NCBI GenBank assembly: GCA_963668615.2 | Contig: CAXXCL010000001.1 | Coordinates: 62,001 to 126,000 of the forward strand | Origin: JAAYPI01 sp963668615 | GTDB taxonomy: Bacteria; Bacteroidota; Bacteroidia; Bacteroidales; Paludibacteraceae | Direction: 5' to 3' | Length of the DNA stretch: 64,000 nucleotides | Shown here: positions 10,868 through 19,981 of the stretch, piece by piece | How the letters are laid out: every line of letters begins with the position of its first letter | Numbering within the stretch: position 1 is the stretch's first letter | Position numbers and translations under genes: made by a program | The notes under the pieces: model-generated | Seen by the model: the letters and a program-made list of their open reading frames with translations, nothing else | What the model was told of the DNA's origin: nothing | Database searches by the model: none

Positions 10868-12091
10868 ATGGTTTATATAAACGAGAATTTCATAAAAATA
10901 CCCGCAATCTATCTTTTTTCTGAAATAGCAAAACGTATCACACAGCATAAAGCTGAAAATCCTGCTGCAGAGGTGATTCGTATGGGCATTGGTGATGTTA
11001 CACTCCCTTTACCCGACGCATGTGTGGATGCTATGGTGCAAGCCGCCGAAGAACAACGACACAGTGAAACTTTTCGAGGATATGGTCCCGAACAAGGATA
11101 TGACTTTTTGCGTAATGCTATTGTGAGCAATGATTTTAAAGCACGAGGAATTGATATTCAGCCGGATGAAATATTTGTAAGCGATGGTGCTAAAAGTGAC
11201 ACTGGAAATATCGGTGATATTTTAGGCATTCAAAACCGAGTAGCTATAACCGACCCAAGCTACCCTGTATACGTCGACACCAATGCCATGGCAGGTCGTG
11301 TGGGAGAACCTTGTACCAATGGTCAGTGGTCAAATTTGATATACTTACCTTGTAATGAGTCAAACAATTTCACCCCTGAACTACCAAAAGAAAAGGTGGA
11401 CATCATTTATTTGTGTTACCCCAACAATCCAACAGGAACGACACTAACGACAGAACAATTGACGGTTTGGGTGAATTATGCACTAAAAAATCAGAGTATT
11501 ATCTTGTTTGATGCTGCTTATGAAGCTTATATCAGCGAAAAAAACGTTCCTCATAGCATTTACGAAATAGCAGGAGCCAAAGAAGTTGCTATTGAATTTC
11601 GCAGTTACTCGAAAACAGCAGGTTTTACGGGTACTCGTTGTGGTTATACGGTAGTACCTAAAACCTTAATGGCTCTTTCTGAAAACGGCGACAAAATAAG
11701 CCTGAATAAACTTTGGCTCAGACGCCAATGTACTAAATTCAATGGCACATCGTATGCTGTACAACGGGCAGCGGAAGCTACTTATAGCCCTGAAGGCAAA
11801 AAACAGGTACGAGCCCTTATTGATTACTATATGGAAAACGCACGTATCATTCGTGAAGGATTGCAATCTATAGGCTTAACTGTTTTTGGTGGCGTAAATG
11901 CACCATATATTTGGGCTCAAACGCCTTCTAAAATGGGCAGTTGGGAATATTTCGATTACCTGTTGAAAGAGAAAAACATTGTATGTACACCAGGCGTAGG
12001 TTTTGGACCGGCAGGTGAAGGTTACGTTCGTTTTTCCGCCTTTGGTAACAAAGAACAAATCATTACTGCCATGAAAAGAATAAAAGGGTAA
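10868..12091 (+). CDS. dapL: LL-diaminopimelate aminotransferase (DapL)
   Basis: PLP-dependent class I/II aminotransferase that makes LL-diaminopimelate from tetrahydrodipicolinate and glutamate, bypassing the succinylase/acetylase steps. The 407-residue length is typical. Visible signatures are YPNNPTG (cofactor/substrate loop), DAAYEAYIS, and the PLP lysine at about residue 249 in SYSKTAGFTGTRCGY. It directly follows dapF and ends before a strong terminator. Because the amino donor is glutamate, the location downstream of gltBD makes metabolic sense. Confidence 0.95.
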   Translation: MVYINENFIKIPAIYLFSEIAKRITQHKAENPAAEVIRMGIGDVTLPLPDACVDAMVQAAEEQRHSETFRGYGPEQGYDFLRNAIVSNDFKARGIDIQPDEIFVSDGAKSDTGNIGDILGIQNRVAITDPSYPVYVDTNAMAGRVGEPCTNGQWSNLIYLPCNESNNFTPELPKEKVDIIYLCYPNNPTGTTLTTEQLTVWVNYALKNQSIILFDAAYEAYISEKNVPHSIYEIAGAKEVAIEFRSYSKTAGFTGTRCGYTVVPKTLMALSENGDKISLNKLWLRRQCTKFNGTSYAVQRAAEATYSPEGKKQVRALIDYYMENARIIREGLQSIGLTVFGGVNAPYIWAQTPSKMGSWEYFDYLLKEKNIVCTPGVGFGPAGEGYVRFSAFGNKEQIITAMKRIKG

Positions 12092-12111
12092 AAATAAAAT
12101 AGAATAATAAA

Positions 12112-12156
12112 TAGTAAGCCCTCTCGTTCGTATAAAACGAGAGGGCTTACTATTTT
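12112..12156 (+). terminator. Rho-independent terminator after dapL
   Basis: A perfect 17-bp stem, arms 12112-12128 and 12136-12152 with a 7-base loop, is followed by TTTT. It closes the nitrogen/DAP block and may also stop ldh transcription from the other strand, since the flank is A/T-rich on both sides. The remaining 140 bases to ldh hold only a perfect 14-base palindrome (CTTATTCGAATAAG, 12203-12216). Confidence 0.88.
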
Positions 12157-12297
12157 AAAAAAGGTCTTCTTATTGACAGAAATCTATCAATACTCCTTGT
12201 ACCTTATTCGAATAAGTATCACCAAAATGTATAACACTTTACCCAATATAACAACCCACTTTTATATTGCCATTCATCTGAAATATTCAAAATAAAA

Positions 12298-13242
12298 TTA
12301 CAACGCTGCAATAAACTTTTTTAAAGTATTTGCCGAATGGGCAAATAATTCTTGTTCTTCTTTCGACAAATCAAGCCTTACATACTGTCCAACCCCTGTT
12401 CTATTTACAATAGATGGAATACTAATACAAACATCACTTATGCCATAATAGTCAGAAATTAAGGTTGAAACCGGCAAAATAGAATTTTCATTTCTGACAA
12501 TAGCTTGAGTTATTTTTACCAACGATAAGGCTATTGAGTAGTTAGTAGCACCTTTTAGCTTTATAATTTTATATGCTGAATTTTTCACTTTTTCAAAAAT
12601 TTCTGATAAGTCATTTTTTGCATTTCCCAGTTTGGCATATTCCGCACAATAAGTTTCAATATCCATACCGCCGATAGTTGCATTACTCCATACCGGAAGT
12701 TCTGTATCACCATGTTCACCGATAATATAAGCATGTATATTACTAGTATCCACTTTAGCATAATCACCTATCATATATTTCAGTCTAGCGGTATCCAATA
12801 CAGTTCCCGAGCCAATGACTCTATTTGAAGGAAAACCTGACAATTTTAAAGTTACGTAAGTTAAAATATCTACAGGATTAGTAACGACCAACAAAATGCC
12901 GTCCTTGTTATATTTTGTAATAGCCGGCACAATTTCTTTGAATATTGCCACATTTTTATTTACCAAATCAGTTCTTGTTTCATCGGGTTTTTGATTGGCA
13001 CCGGCAGTAATAACAACGATATCGGCATTTTCACAGCCTTCAAATCCGGCCGGATAAATTTTAGTAGGATGAACAAAACTTAAACCGTGATTCAAATCCA
13101 TACATTCGCCCATGACCAATGATTCATTTCTATCAATTAAAACAATTTCCCGAGCTAAACCGCTAATCATAAGAGAAAACGCAAATGTACTACCCACATT
13201 ACCGGCACCTACTATTGCAATTTTGGGTTTTAATGAGTCCAT
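12298..13242 (-). CDS. ldh: L-lactate dehydrogenase
   Basis: NAD-dependent interconversion of pyruvate and L-lactate. The Rossmann motif GAGNVG is at residues 12-17. The specificity loop reads QKPDETR (Gln84, Arg90); Gln at this position marks lactate dehydrogenase, where malate dehydrogenases have Arg. Arg153 (DTAR) and catalytic His177 (GEHGDTE) are present. Length 314 is standard. It stands alone: the rplI operon end is on the same strand upstream but is separated by a terminator. The specificity call rests on one loop and was not tested otherwise. Confidence 0.9.
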   Translation of the reverse strand: MDSLKPKIAIVGAGNVGSTFAFSLMISGLAREIVLIDRNESLVMGECMDLNHGLSFVHPTKIYPAGFEGCENADIVVITAGANQKPDETRTDLVNKNVAIFKEIVPAITKYNKDGILLVVTNPVDILTYVTLKLSGFPSNRVIGSGTVLDTARLKYMIGDYAKVDTSNIHAYIIGEHGDTELPVWSNATIGGMDIETYCAEYAKLGNAKNDLSEIFEKVKNSAYKIIKLKGATNYSIALSLVKITQAIVRNENSILPVSTLISDYYGISDVCISIPSIVNRTGVGQYVRLDLSKEEQELFAHSANTLKKFIAAL

Positions 13243-13365
13243 AATTATCGTTTAATATTAATGAATATGTATAAAATTGAAGTTTACTTTTATTGTATAA
13301 CTACAATTTTTTAAAGTTAGAGATTTATTTTGTTTAGCAAACAATATTCGCTAAAAGAAATAGAC

Positions 13366-13400
13366 AAAAAAAATCCAAACCGAATTGGTTTGGATTTTTT
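13366..13400 (-). terminator. Terminator of the rpsF-rpsR-rplI operon
   Basis: A perfect 14-bp stem (13368-13381 with 13387-13400, 5-base loop) reads into a run of eight T on the minus strand (A-run 13366-13373). It lies directly after the rplI stop. Confidence 0.85.
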
Positions 13401-13417
13401 AATACGAAAAGACTTTA

Positions 13418-13861
13418 TTACTCGGCAACTACTTCTAACGTAATTTCAGAGCTTATTTCTTTATGAAGTTTCAAGGCTACTTTGTAAGTACCTACTTGTT
13501 TCATAACATCCTTGATAGCAATAATACGTTTGTCAACAACAATACCTTGTTTTTCCAATGCTTCGGCAATCTGAATGGTTGTTACTGAACCAAATATTTT
13601 TCCGGTTGAACTTGCTTTAACACCTAAAGTAAGAGTTAAGCCTTCTAATTTTGCAGCTAATTCTTCTGCTTGAACTTTCAACTGAGCCAATTTGTGAGCT
13701 CTTTGTTTCAAGTTTTCAGCAAGAACCTTTTTCGCTGAAGAAGTAGCTAGAATAGCTTTTCCGGTAGGAATTAGAAAATTACGACCATAACCGTCTTTTA
13801 CTGTTATGATATCATCTTTGTATCCTAAATTGATAACGTTTTCTTTTAATATAATTTCCAT
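13418..13861 (-). CDS. rplI: 50S ribosomal protein bL9
   Basis: Large-subunit ribosomal protein. The N-terminal domain has the family signature with GYGRNFLIPTGKA, followed by the long connecting helix rich in Lys, Ala and Glu, and the C-terminal rRNA-binding domain. Length 147 is standard. It is the third gene of the operon with rpsF and rpsR, and a terminator follows. A full AAGGAGG site lies 10 bases before the ATG, which is unusual in this phylum. Confidence 0.97.
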   Translation of the reverse strand: MEIILKENVINLGYKDDIITVKDGYGRNFLIPTGKAILATSSAKKVLAENLKQRAHKLAQLKVQAEELAAKLEGLTLTLGVKASSTGKIFGSVTTIQIAEALEKQGIVVDKRIIAIKDVMKQVGTYKVALKLHKEISSEITLEVVAE

Positions 13862-13871
13862 ATCTGTTTTT

Positions 13872-13878
13872 CCTCCTT
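13872..13878 (-). promoter_or_regulatory. Strong Shine-Dalgarno site of rplI
   Basis: Minus-strand AAGGAGG, 10 bases before the rplI ATG. Most genes in the window have no such site, so this one stands out. Confidence 0.8.
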
Positions 13879-13880
13879 TA

Positions 13881-14150
13881 TTATTTCATCATATCAGTTA
13901 CGTATGGAAGCAAAGCCAAGTGACGAGCTCTTTTCACAGCCTGAGCTACCTGACGTTGAAACTTCAACGAAGTACCGGTAAGTCGGCGAGGCAGAATTTT
14001 ACCTTGTTCGTTCAAGAATTTTTTCAAAAATTCAGGGTCTTTGTAGTCGATATAACGAATACCGCTCTTTTTGAAACGGCAATATTTTTTCTTTTTGTTA
14101 TCTACTGATGGAGGAGTAAGATATCTTATTTCTGATTGATTTTGTGCCAT
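13881..14150 (-). CDS. rpsR: 30S ribosomal protein bS18
   Basis: Small-subunit protein that pairs with bS6 on the platform. The core KKYCRFKKSGIRYIDYKD and the RRLTGTSLKFQRQV stretch are the family signature. Length 89 is normal. It follows rpsF by only 3 bases and has its own AAGGAG site, placed across the rpsF end. In Flavobacterium johnsoniae bS18 is known to help sequester the 16S anti-SD sequence, so an SD on its own mRNA is notable. Confidence 0.97.
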   Translation of the reverse strand: MAQNQSEIRYLTPPSVDNKKKKYCRFKKSGIRYIDYKDPEFLKKFLNEQGKILPRRLTGTSLKFQRQVAQAVKRARHLALLPYVTDMMK

Positions 14151-14153
14151 TGT

Positions 14154-14504
14154 TTAGTTCTCCTTTACTTCTTTAGATGATTTAATCTTTCTTCTTTTTT
14201 CTGCATACTCAATAGCATATTTTTCCATTTTTATGGTTAAAAAACGGATAACACGCTCGTCGCGACGAAATTGGATTTCCAACTTGTCGATAGTAGAGGG
14301 TTCTGCTTTAAACTCAAGCAACTGATAAAATCCGGTAGATTTCTTTTCAATTGGGTAAGCTAACTTGCGTAAGCCCCAATTTTCGTGGTTCAAGATTTCA
14401 GCACCTTCGTTAGTAAGGGTTGTCTTGAACTTTTCTACCGCTTCCTTCATCTGAATATCAGACAAAACGGGAGTCAAAATGAAAACGGCTTCGTAATGAT
14501 TCAT
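14154..14504 (-). CDS. rpsF: 30S ribosomal protein bS6
   Basis: Small-subunit platform protein. MNHYEAVFILTP opens the protein, and the family strand pattern with YPIEKKSTGFY and FRRDERVIRFL is clear. The 116-residue length is normal; the C-terminal tail is basic. It is the first gene of the rpsF-rpsR-rplI operon, read from the promoter at 14545-14576, and its leader is AT-rich with no purine-rich SD sequence. Confidence 0.97.
   Translation of the reverse strand: MNHYEAVFILTPVLSDIQMKEAVEKFKTTLTNEGAEILNHENWGLRKLAYPIEKKSTGFYQLLEFKAEPSTIDKLEIQFRRDERVIRFLTIKMEKYAIEYAEKRRKIKSSKEVKEN
14160..14165 (-). promoter_or_regulatory. Shine-Dalgarno site of rpsR
   Basis: Minus-strand AAGGAG with 9-base spacing to the rpsR ATG, lying inside the last codons of rpsF. 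rpsF itself shows no such site upstream of its ATG. Confidence 0.78.
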
Positions 14505-14544
14505 AAATTTTTACTGTTAAATTATTAATAAATTTTAAGCGGGA

Positions 14545-14576
14545 CAAAGGTAGTGTTTTTTTACATTTGGGCAAAC
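14545..14576 (-). promoter_or_regulatory. Bacteroidota-type promoter of rpsF operon
   Basis: On the minus strand TTTG (-33) is followed by exactly 19 bases and TACCTTTG (-7), matching the TTG/N19/TAnnTTTG consensus of Bacteroidota. The site is 40-70 bases upstream of rpsF. Confidence 0.75.
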
Positions 14577-14594
14577 AAATAAAGAAAGTTTTTA

Positions 14595-14602
14595 TATCTT
14601 TG
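14595..14602 (+). promoter_or_regulatory. -7 box upstream of bcp
   Basis: TATCTTTG fits TAnnTTTG and lies 20 bases before the bcp ATG. No -33 box sits at the right spacing (nearest TTG is 25 bases away), so the call is weak. Confidence 0.4.
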
Positions 14603-14622
14603 CGATTCAAACACAGAAGGAT

Positions 14623-15087
14623 ATGGCACTAACCGTAGGAGAAAAAATTCCAGTAATTCTTGGCACAGATGAAAACGGGGAAGAAATTAGATTGTCTGAT
14701 TACAAAGGTAAAAAAATCATATTATACTTCTACCCAAAAGATAATACTTCGGGGTGCACTGCTCAAGCTTGCAGTTTGCGTGACGATTATTCCACTCTTC
14801 GAAAACTGGGATATGAGGTAATTGGTGTTAGTATTGATAATGCCAAATCTCATCAAAAATTCATTGAAAAGAACCAACTTCCTTTTCGCTTAATTGCCGA
14901 CTCAGAAAAACTATTAGTAGAAAAGTTTGGTGTATGGGGTGAAAAATCTCTATATGGTAAAAAATATATGGGAACGTTTCGCACCACTTTCATTACCGAC
15001 GAAAACGGAATTATTACACATATCATTGACTCTAAAACAGTTAAAACAAAAGAACACGCTCAGCAAATTTTAAAAATCGTTCAATAA
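14623..15087 (+). CDS. bcp: Thioredoxin-dependent peroxiredoxin, BCP/PrxQ type
   Basis: Reduces hydrogen and organic peroxides in the cytoplasm. The thioredoxin fold carries the peroxidatic Cys45 and a likely resolving Cys50 in NTSGCTAQAC, the five-residue spacing typical of BCP atypical 2-Cys enzymes. The conserved Arg occurs in GTFRTTFI. Length 154 is normal. It is transcribed away from the rpsF operon and stands 15 bases before purL, so the two may share a transcript. Confidence 0.94.
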   Translation: MALTVGEKIPVILGTDENGEEIRLSDYKGKKIILYFYPKDNTSGCTAQACSLRDDYSTLRKLGYEVIGVSIDNAKSHQKFIEKNQLPFRLIADSEKLLVEKFGVWGEKSLYGKKYMGTFRTTFITDENGIITHIIDSKTVKTKEHAQQILKIVQ

Positions 15088-15102
15088 TCTGTATATAAAC
15101 GC

Positions 15103-18100
15103 ATGATTTTATTCTTTGAAACATCAGAAAACACAATTATTGCTGTTCAAAAGTCGACTGAACTTGACGAACAGGATAGTAATAAACTCATTTGGCTTTT
15201 CGGCAATGCTCGTTTGCTTTCCGAAAAAGAAATAAAACAAAATTTTATAGGACCTCGCCGTGAAATGATCACTCCATGGAGTACCAATGCGGTAGAAATT
15301 ACCCAAAATATGGGCATCAAAGGAATTACAAGAATTGAAGAATTTTTCAAAACTGTAACAGATGAAAGTTCTTTTGATCCGATGCTTCAACGCAAATATA
15401 CACTCCTTTGTCAAACGATGTTTGATATTGACAAACAACCCGAGCCCATTGTTTTTATCGAAGATATTGCTACTTATAACGCAAAAGAAGGTCTCGCCCT
15501 CAATACCGACGAAATTACTTACCTAAATACGGTTAGTGAAAATATCGGACGAAAGTTGACTGATAGTGAAGTCTTCGGATTTTCGCAAGTAAATTCGGAA
15601 CATTGCCGTCACAAAATATTTGGGGGACAATTTATCATTGACGGAGAAGAAAAAGAATCTTCTCTTTTCAAATTGATAAAAAAGACTTCTGAGTACAACC
15701 CAAACCAATTAGTTTCCGCATACAAAGATAATGTTGCCTTTAATGAAGGACCTGTCATAGAACAGTTTGCTCCAAAAAGCGGAGACAAGCCGGACTTTTT
15801 TGAAGTAAAAGAATTCAAGTCTGTTTTATCACTTAAAGCAGAAACACATAATTTTCCGACAACCGTAGAACCTTTCAATGGTGCAGCGACCGGAACAGGT
15901 GGGGAAATACGAGACAGACTCGGGGGGGGTAAAGCAAGTCTTCCTATTGCAGGAACAGCTGTTTATATGACATCCTACCCTCGCACGGAAAAAAATCGTT
16001 CGTGGGAAGAATCAATTAGAGAACGCAATTGGTTGTACCAAACTCCTGAACAAATCTTAATTAAAGCATCAAACGGAGCTTCTGATTTTGGCAACAAATT
16101 CGGACAACCACTTATCTGCGGTTCATTATTGACTTTTGAACACGAAGAAAACGGCAAAAAATATGGTTTCGACAAAGTAATCATGTTGGCAGGAGGTGTT
16201 GGTTTCGGTAGCATGAGAGATGCCTTAAAAGGTGAAGCTCAACCCGGAGAAAAGGTTGTGGTAATGGGAGGAGATAATTACCGCATCGGAATGGGTGGCG
16301 GTGCTGTTTCTTCTGTAAACACAGGACAATACAACAATGCCATTGAATTAAATGCGGTACAACGTGCCAACCCTGAAATGCAAAAACGTGTAGCAAATGT
16401 TATCCGAACATTGTCCGAAAGCGACGAAAATCCTATTGTATCAATACACGACCATGGTGCAGGTGGTCATTTGAACTGCCTTTCGGAATTGGTTGAAACC
16501 ACAGGAGGAAAGATTGACATGAGCAAACTTCCTATCGGAGATACAACCCTTTCTGCAAAAGAAATTATCGGAAACGAAAGTCAAGAAAGAATGGGATTAC
16601 TCATTGAGGAAAAAGACATTGCACTGGTTGAGAAAATTGCACAACGCGAGCGTGCTCCCATGTACGTGGTTGGTGAAACTACCGGAGACATGCAATTTGT
16701 CTTTGAACAAGCCAATGGAGAAAAACCTATCGACTTGCGTTTGGATTATATGATAGGCAATCCTCCTCGTACTATTATTACAGACAATAGCGTTATCAAT
16801 GAATATAGTAATCCGGAAATAAGTGAACCTGAAATTCAAACGTACGTAAAAAATGTACTTCGAATGGAAGCCGTTGCTTGTAAGGATTGGTTAACAAATA
16901 AGGTAGACCGTTCGGTTACTGGCAAGGTTGCCAAACAACAATGTGCCGGAGAAATCCAATTACCATTGAATGATTTGGGTGTTGTTGCGTTAGATTATCA
17001 AGGTACTGCGGGTATTGCCACGTCCATCGGACATGCACCTTTGGCGGCTTTGGCTAATCCTGCTGCCGGTTCCATTTTAGCTATTGCCGAAGCCTTAACT
17101 AATATTGTTTGGGCACCTTTGTCAAAAGGATTACAAAGTGTTTCTTTATCAGCAAACTGGATGTGGCCTTGCAAAAATGTAGGAGAAGACGCTCGTTTGT
17201 ACAAAGCAGTAGAAGCTTGTAGCGATTTTGCTTGCTCATTGGGAATTAATATTCCTACCGGAAAAGATAGTTTGTCCATGACTCAAAAATATGGTGACGA
17301 AAAAGTACTTTCTCCGGGAACCGTTATCATCTCAGCGGGAGCAGAAGTTTCTGATGTTAAAAAGGTCATTAGTCCTGTATTGGTAAACGACCTGGATACA
17401 TCCATTTATTACGTCGATTTTTCTTTTCATAAAATGGAATTGGGAGGTTCTGTATTATACCAAACCTTGAATAAAGTTGGAAAAGCAACCCCGAACGTAG
17501 AAGATCCTGAGTATTTTGCAACAGCTTTTGAGACTATTCAAGAATTAATTAACAAAGGCTTCATTCTTGCAGGGCATGATATTTCGGAAGGTGGTATGAT
17601 TACCGCTCTATTGGAAATGTGTTTTGGAAACAAAAAAGGCGGTTTGGATGTAAACTATGATGATATAGCAACATCAAATATATTGGAAATTCTATTTGCC
17701 GAAAACCCCGGAGTTCTGATTCAGGTAAAGAAAAATTCAGCTGTTGAAAAAATATTGACAAACAACGGAATCGGATTTGCAAAAATTGCCAAACCAAGCG
17801 AAAAAAGAATACTCAATATACGCAAGAACAAAAAATTATACGTCTTTGACATAGATGATTTGAGAGATATTTGGTTCAAAACATCTTATCTGTTAGACAG
17901 AAAACAAAGTGGTGAAGTTTGTGCCAAAGAACGTTTTGAAAACTACAAAAAACAAGCGTTGGATATTGAGTTTACCAAATCATTCAGCGGAAAACTTTCG
18001 CAATACAACATTCTTCCGATAACCAGAGGAAAAGGTGGCGTAAAAGCTGCTATTATCCGCGAAAAAGGAACGAACGGCGAAAGAGAAATGGCCTACGCAC

Positions 18101-18792
18101 TTTTCTTAGCCGGTTTTGATGTAAAAGATGTACACATGACAGATTTGGCATCGGGTAAAGAAACGCTGGAAGATGTCAATATGATTGTATTCTGTGGCGG
18201 ATTCTCTAACTCAGACGTACTTGGTTCAGCCAAAGGTTGGGCTGGTGGATTCTTGTATAATGAAAAGGCAAAAAAAGCACTTGATAACTTCTACAAACGA
18301 ACTGACACCTTGAGTTTAGGCATTTGTAACGGTTGCCAATTGATGATTGAGCTTAACCTCATCAACCCAGAACATGACCAACGTGCAAAAATGTTGCATA
18401 ATAATTCACACAAATTTGAATCAAACTTTGTAGGAGTAACTATTCCGGAAAATGAATCCGTATTATTCAAATCTCTTTCAGGCAGCAAACTCGGCATTTG
18501 GGTTGCCCACGGAGAAGGAAAGTTCCAGTTACCAAAAGGTGAAAAAAATTACAATATTGTAGCAAAATATACCTATGCCGACTATCCTGCCAACCCAAAC
18601 GGATCAGACTTTAGCGTAGCCGGTATCTGTTCTGCAGATGGAAGACATTTGGCAATGATGCCTCACTTGGAACGTGCCATTTTCCCTTGGCAATGGGCTT
18701 ATTATCCTGTTAACAGAAAAGAACAAGACCAAGTAACTCCTTGGATAGAAGCATTTGTGAATGCTAAAAAGTGGATTCTTTCGCACAAATAA
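15103..18792 (+). CDS. purL: Phosphoribosylformylglycinamidine synthase, large type (PurL)
   Basis: Converts FGAR, glutamine and ATP to FGAM in purine synthesis. At 1229 residues it is the single-chain form with fused glutaminase, as in E. coli. The linker/N-terminal domain contains SQVNSEHCRHKIF, the FGAM-synthase domains contain NFPTTVEPFNGAATGTGG, and the C-terminal class I amidotransferase has its nucleophile at about Cys1075 (GICNGCQ), with VAHGEGKF and PHLERA near the end. It is followed by a terminator, so it is probably the last gene of its transcript. Confidence 0.96.
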   Translation: MILFFETSENTIIAVQKSTELDEQDSNKLIWLFGNARLLSEKEIKQNFIGPRREMITPWSTNAVEITQNMGIKGITRIEEFFKTVTDESSFDPMLQRKYTLLCQTMFDIDKQPEPIVFIEDIATYNAKEGLALNTDEITYLNTVSENIGRKLTDSEVFGFSQVNSEHCRHKIFGGQFIIDGEEKESSLFKLIKKTSEYNPNQLVSAYKDNVAFNEGPVIEQFAPKSGDKPDFFEVKEFKSVLSLKAETHNFPTTVEPFNGAATGTGGEIRDRLGGGKASLPIAGTAVYMTSYPRTEKNRSWEESIRERNWLYQTPEQILIKASNGASDFGNKFGQPLICGSLLTFEHEENGKKYGFDKVIMLAGGVGFGSMRDALKGEAQPGEKVVVMGGDNYRIGMGGGAVSSVNTGQYNNAIELNAVQRANPEMQKRVANVIRTLSESDENPIVSIHDHGAGGHLNCLSELVETTGGKIDMSKLPIGDTTLSAKEIIGNESQERMGLLIEEKDIALVEKIAQRERAPMYVVGETTGDMQFVFEQANGEKPIDLRLDYMIGNPPRTIITDNSVINEYSNPEISEPEIQTYVKNVLRMEAVACKDWLTNKVDRSVTGKVAKQQCAGEIQLPLNDLGVVALDYQGTAGIATSIGHAPLAALANPAAGSILAIAEALTNIVWAPLSKGLQSVSLSANWMWPCKNVGEDARLYKAVEACSDFACSLGINIPTGKDSLSMTQKYGDEKVLSPGTVIISAGAEVSDVKKVISPVLVNDLDTSIYYVDFSFHKMELGGSVLYQTLNKVGKATPNVEDPEYFATAFETIQELINKGFILAGHDISEGGMITALLEMCFGNKKGGLDVNYDDIATSNILEILFAENPGVLIQVKKNSAVEKILTNNGIGFAKIAKPSEKRILNIRKNKKLYVFDIDDLRDIWFKTSYLLDRKQSGEVCAKERFENYKKQALDIEFTKSFSGKLSQYNILPITRGKGGVKAAIIREKGTNGEREMAYALFLAGFDVKDVHMTDLASGKETLEDVNMIVFCGGFSNSDVLGSAKGWAGGFLYNEKAKKALDNFYKRTDTLSLGICNGCQLMIELNLINPEHDQRAKMLHNNSHKFESNFVGVTIPENESVLFKSLSGSKLGIWVAHGEGKFQLPKGEKNYNIVAKYTYADYPANPNGSDFSVAGICSADGRHLAMMPHLERAIFPWQWAYYPVNRKEQDQVTPWIEAFVNAKKWILSHK

Positions 18793-18813
18793 CAGCTAAA
18801 AACATTTACTTTG

Positions 18814-18853
18814 CAGATAGTAATGTGCTCATAACATTGCTATCTGTTTTTAT
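18814..18853 (+). terminator. Terminator after purL
   Basis: A 12-bp stem (18814-18825 with 18835-18846, one G-T pair) is followed by TTTTTATTT. It separates purL from the chromate transporter pair. Confidence 0.75.
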
Positions 18854-18879
18854 TTGTATCAATTAGCATATACGCATTA

Positions 18880-19437
18880 ATGAGAAATCCGTATCTGGAA
18901 CTATTTTCAACTTTCTTCAAAATTGGAACTTTCACTTTTGGAGGAGGATATGCCATGCTTCCTGTCATAGAAAGAGAAGTAGTGGCAAAAAAAAATTGGC
19001 TCACGGAAGAAGAATTTACAGAAATGTTAGCCGTAGTACAAACATCACCCGGTCCGGTTTCCGTTAATAGCTCCGTTTTTGTCGGATACAAGAAAGCGGG
19101 ATTGAAAGGTAGTTTGACGGCTGCATTGGGTACTATTCTCCCCTCTTTTATCATCATTCTGTTGATAGCTATGGTCTTTTCGGAAATCAAAGACAATGCT
19201 ACCATCGAAAAAGTCTTTAAAGGAATCCGTCCGGCAGTAGTCGCCCTAATAGCGGCTCCTGTTGTTCGTATGATAAAATCATCAAAACTCACGTGGAAAA
19301 TTGCTTACATTCCCATTTTGGCAGTAATAGTCATTTGGTATTTCGATATTTCTCCGATTTATGTTATTCTGGCAGCGGGAATATGGGGAATCATATACAA
19401 CCTTTTCACCGAAGGCAAACATAAAAGTGTAAACTAA
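18880..19437 (+). CDS. Chromate transporter, half-size CHR subunit
   Basis: Member of the CHR ion transporter family in the inner membrane. It is the short-chain form of one domain (185 residues), with family motifs FGGGYAMLPVIEREVV near residue 20 and SPGPVSVNSSVFVGY near residue 60, and about six hydrophobic segments. Short-chain CHR proteins usually come in pairs of opposite topology, and here the second half begins at the stop codon of the first (TAATG overlap). The exact substrate is unproven; chromate resistance was shown for relatives, but many family members may carry other anions. Confidence 0.9.
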   Translation: MRNPYLELFSTFFKIGTFTFGGGYAMLPVIEREVVAKKNWLTEEEFTEMLAVVQTSPGPVSVNSSVFVGYKKAGLKGSLTAALGTILPSFIIILLIAMVFSEIKDNATIEKVFKGIRPAVVALIAAPVVRMIKSSKLTWKIAYIPILAVIVIWYFDISPIYVILAAGIWGIIYNLFTEGKHKSVN

Positions 19438-19964
19438 TGATATTGTTGTACTTGAACCTTTTTTGGAGTTTTTTTAAAATCGGACTTTTCGGTTTTGGAG
19501 GAGGGTACGCGATCGTTTCGCTTATTCAACACGAAGTAGTCGACATACAAGGTTGGCTGACAATGGCAGACTTTACCAATATCATGGCTATCTCGCAAAT
19601 CACACCGGGACCCATTGCCATTAACTGTGCCACATACGTAGGATATTCGGCAACTCAATCCGTTTTGGGTTCTGCCATAGCCACCATTGCTGTATCGTTA
19701 CCTTCGTTCTTTATTATGTTTGCTATCAGCAAATTTATCATTGCGTTCAGAAACAATAAATATGTAGAGTATATCTTTTGGGGACTAAAACCTGCGGTTA
19801 TCGGATTAATTGCCTCAGCCGCATTACTGCTTACCAATGCGGAAAATTTTATTGATTACTTCAGTTATATCATTTTTGGCATAGTATTTATTGCCGGATT
19901 ACTCAAAGCCAACCCAATTATTTTACTTGTTTTGAGTGGCATTGCAGGATATTTTTTATACTAA
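19437..19964 (+). CDS. Chromate transporter, second half-size CHR subunit
   Basis: Second partner of the short-chain CHR pair, 175 residues, overlapping the first by one base. It has the same motif order: FGFGGGYAIVSLIQHEVV near residue 15 and TPGPIAINCATYVGY near residue 57, then hydrophobic segments to the C-terminus. The two probably form a heterodimer equivalent to a full-length ChrA. A strong terminator follows. Confidence 0.9.
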   Translation: MILLYLNLFWSFFKIGLFGFGGGYAIVSLIQHEVVDIQGWLTMADFTNIMAISQITPGPIAINCATYVGYSATQSVLGSAIATIAVSLPSFFIMFAISKFIIAFRNNKYVEYIFWGLKPAVIGLIASAALLLTNAENFIDYFSYIIFGIVFIAGLLKANPIILLVLSGIAGYFLY

Positions 19965-19981
19965 ACCAACAAAAAGATAAT

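Noticed and set aside
12298..13242. Malate dehydrogenase
   Set aside because: The specificity loop has Gln84 (QKPDETR) rather than Arg, so lactate dehydrogenase is better supported.
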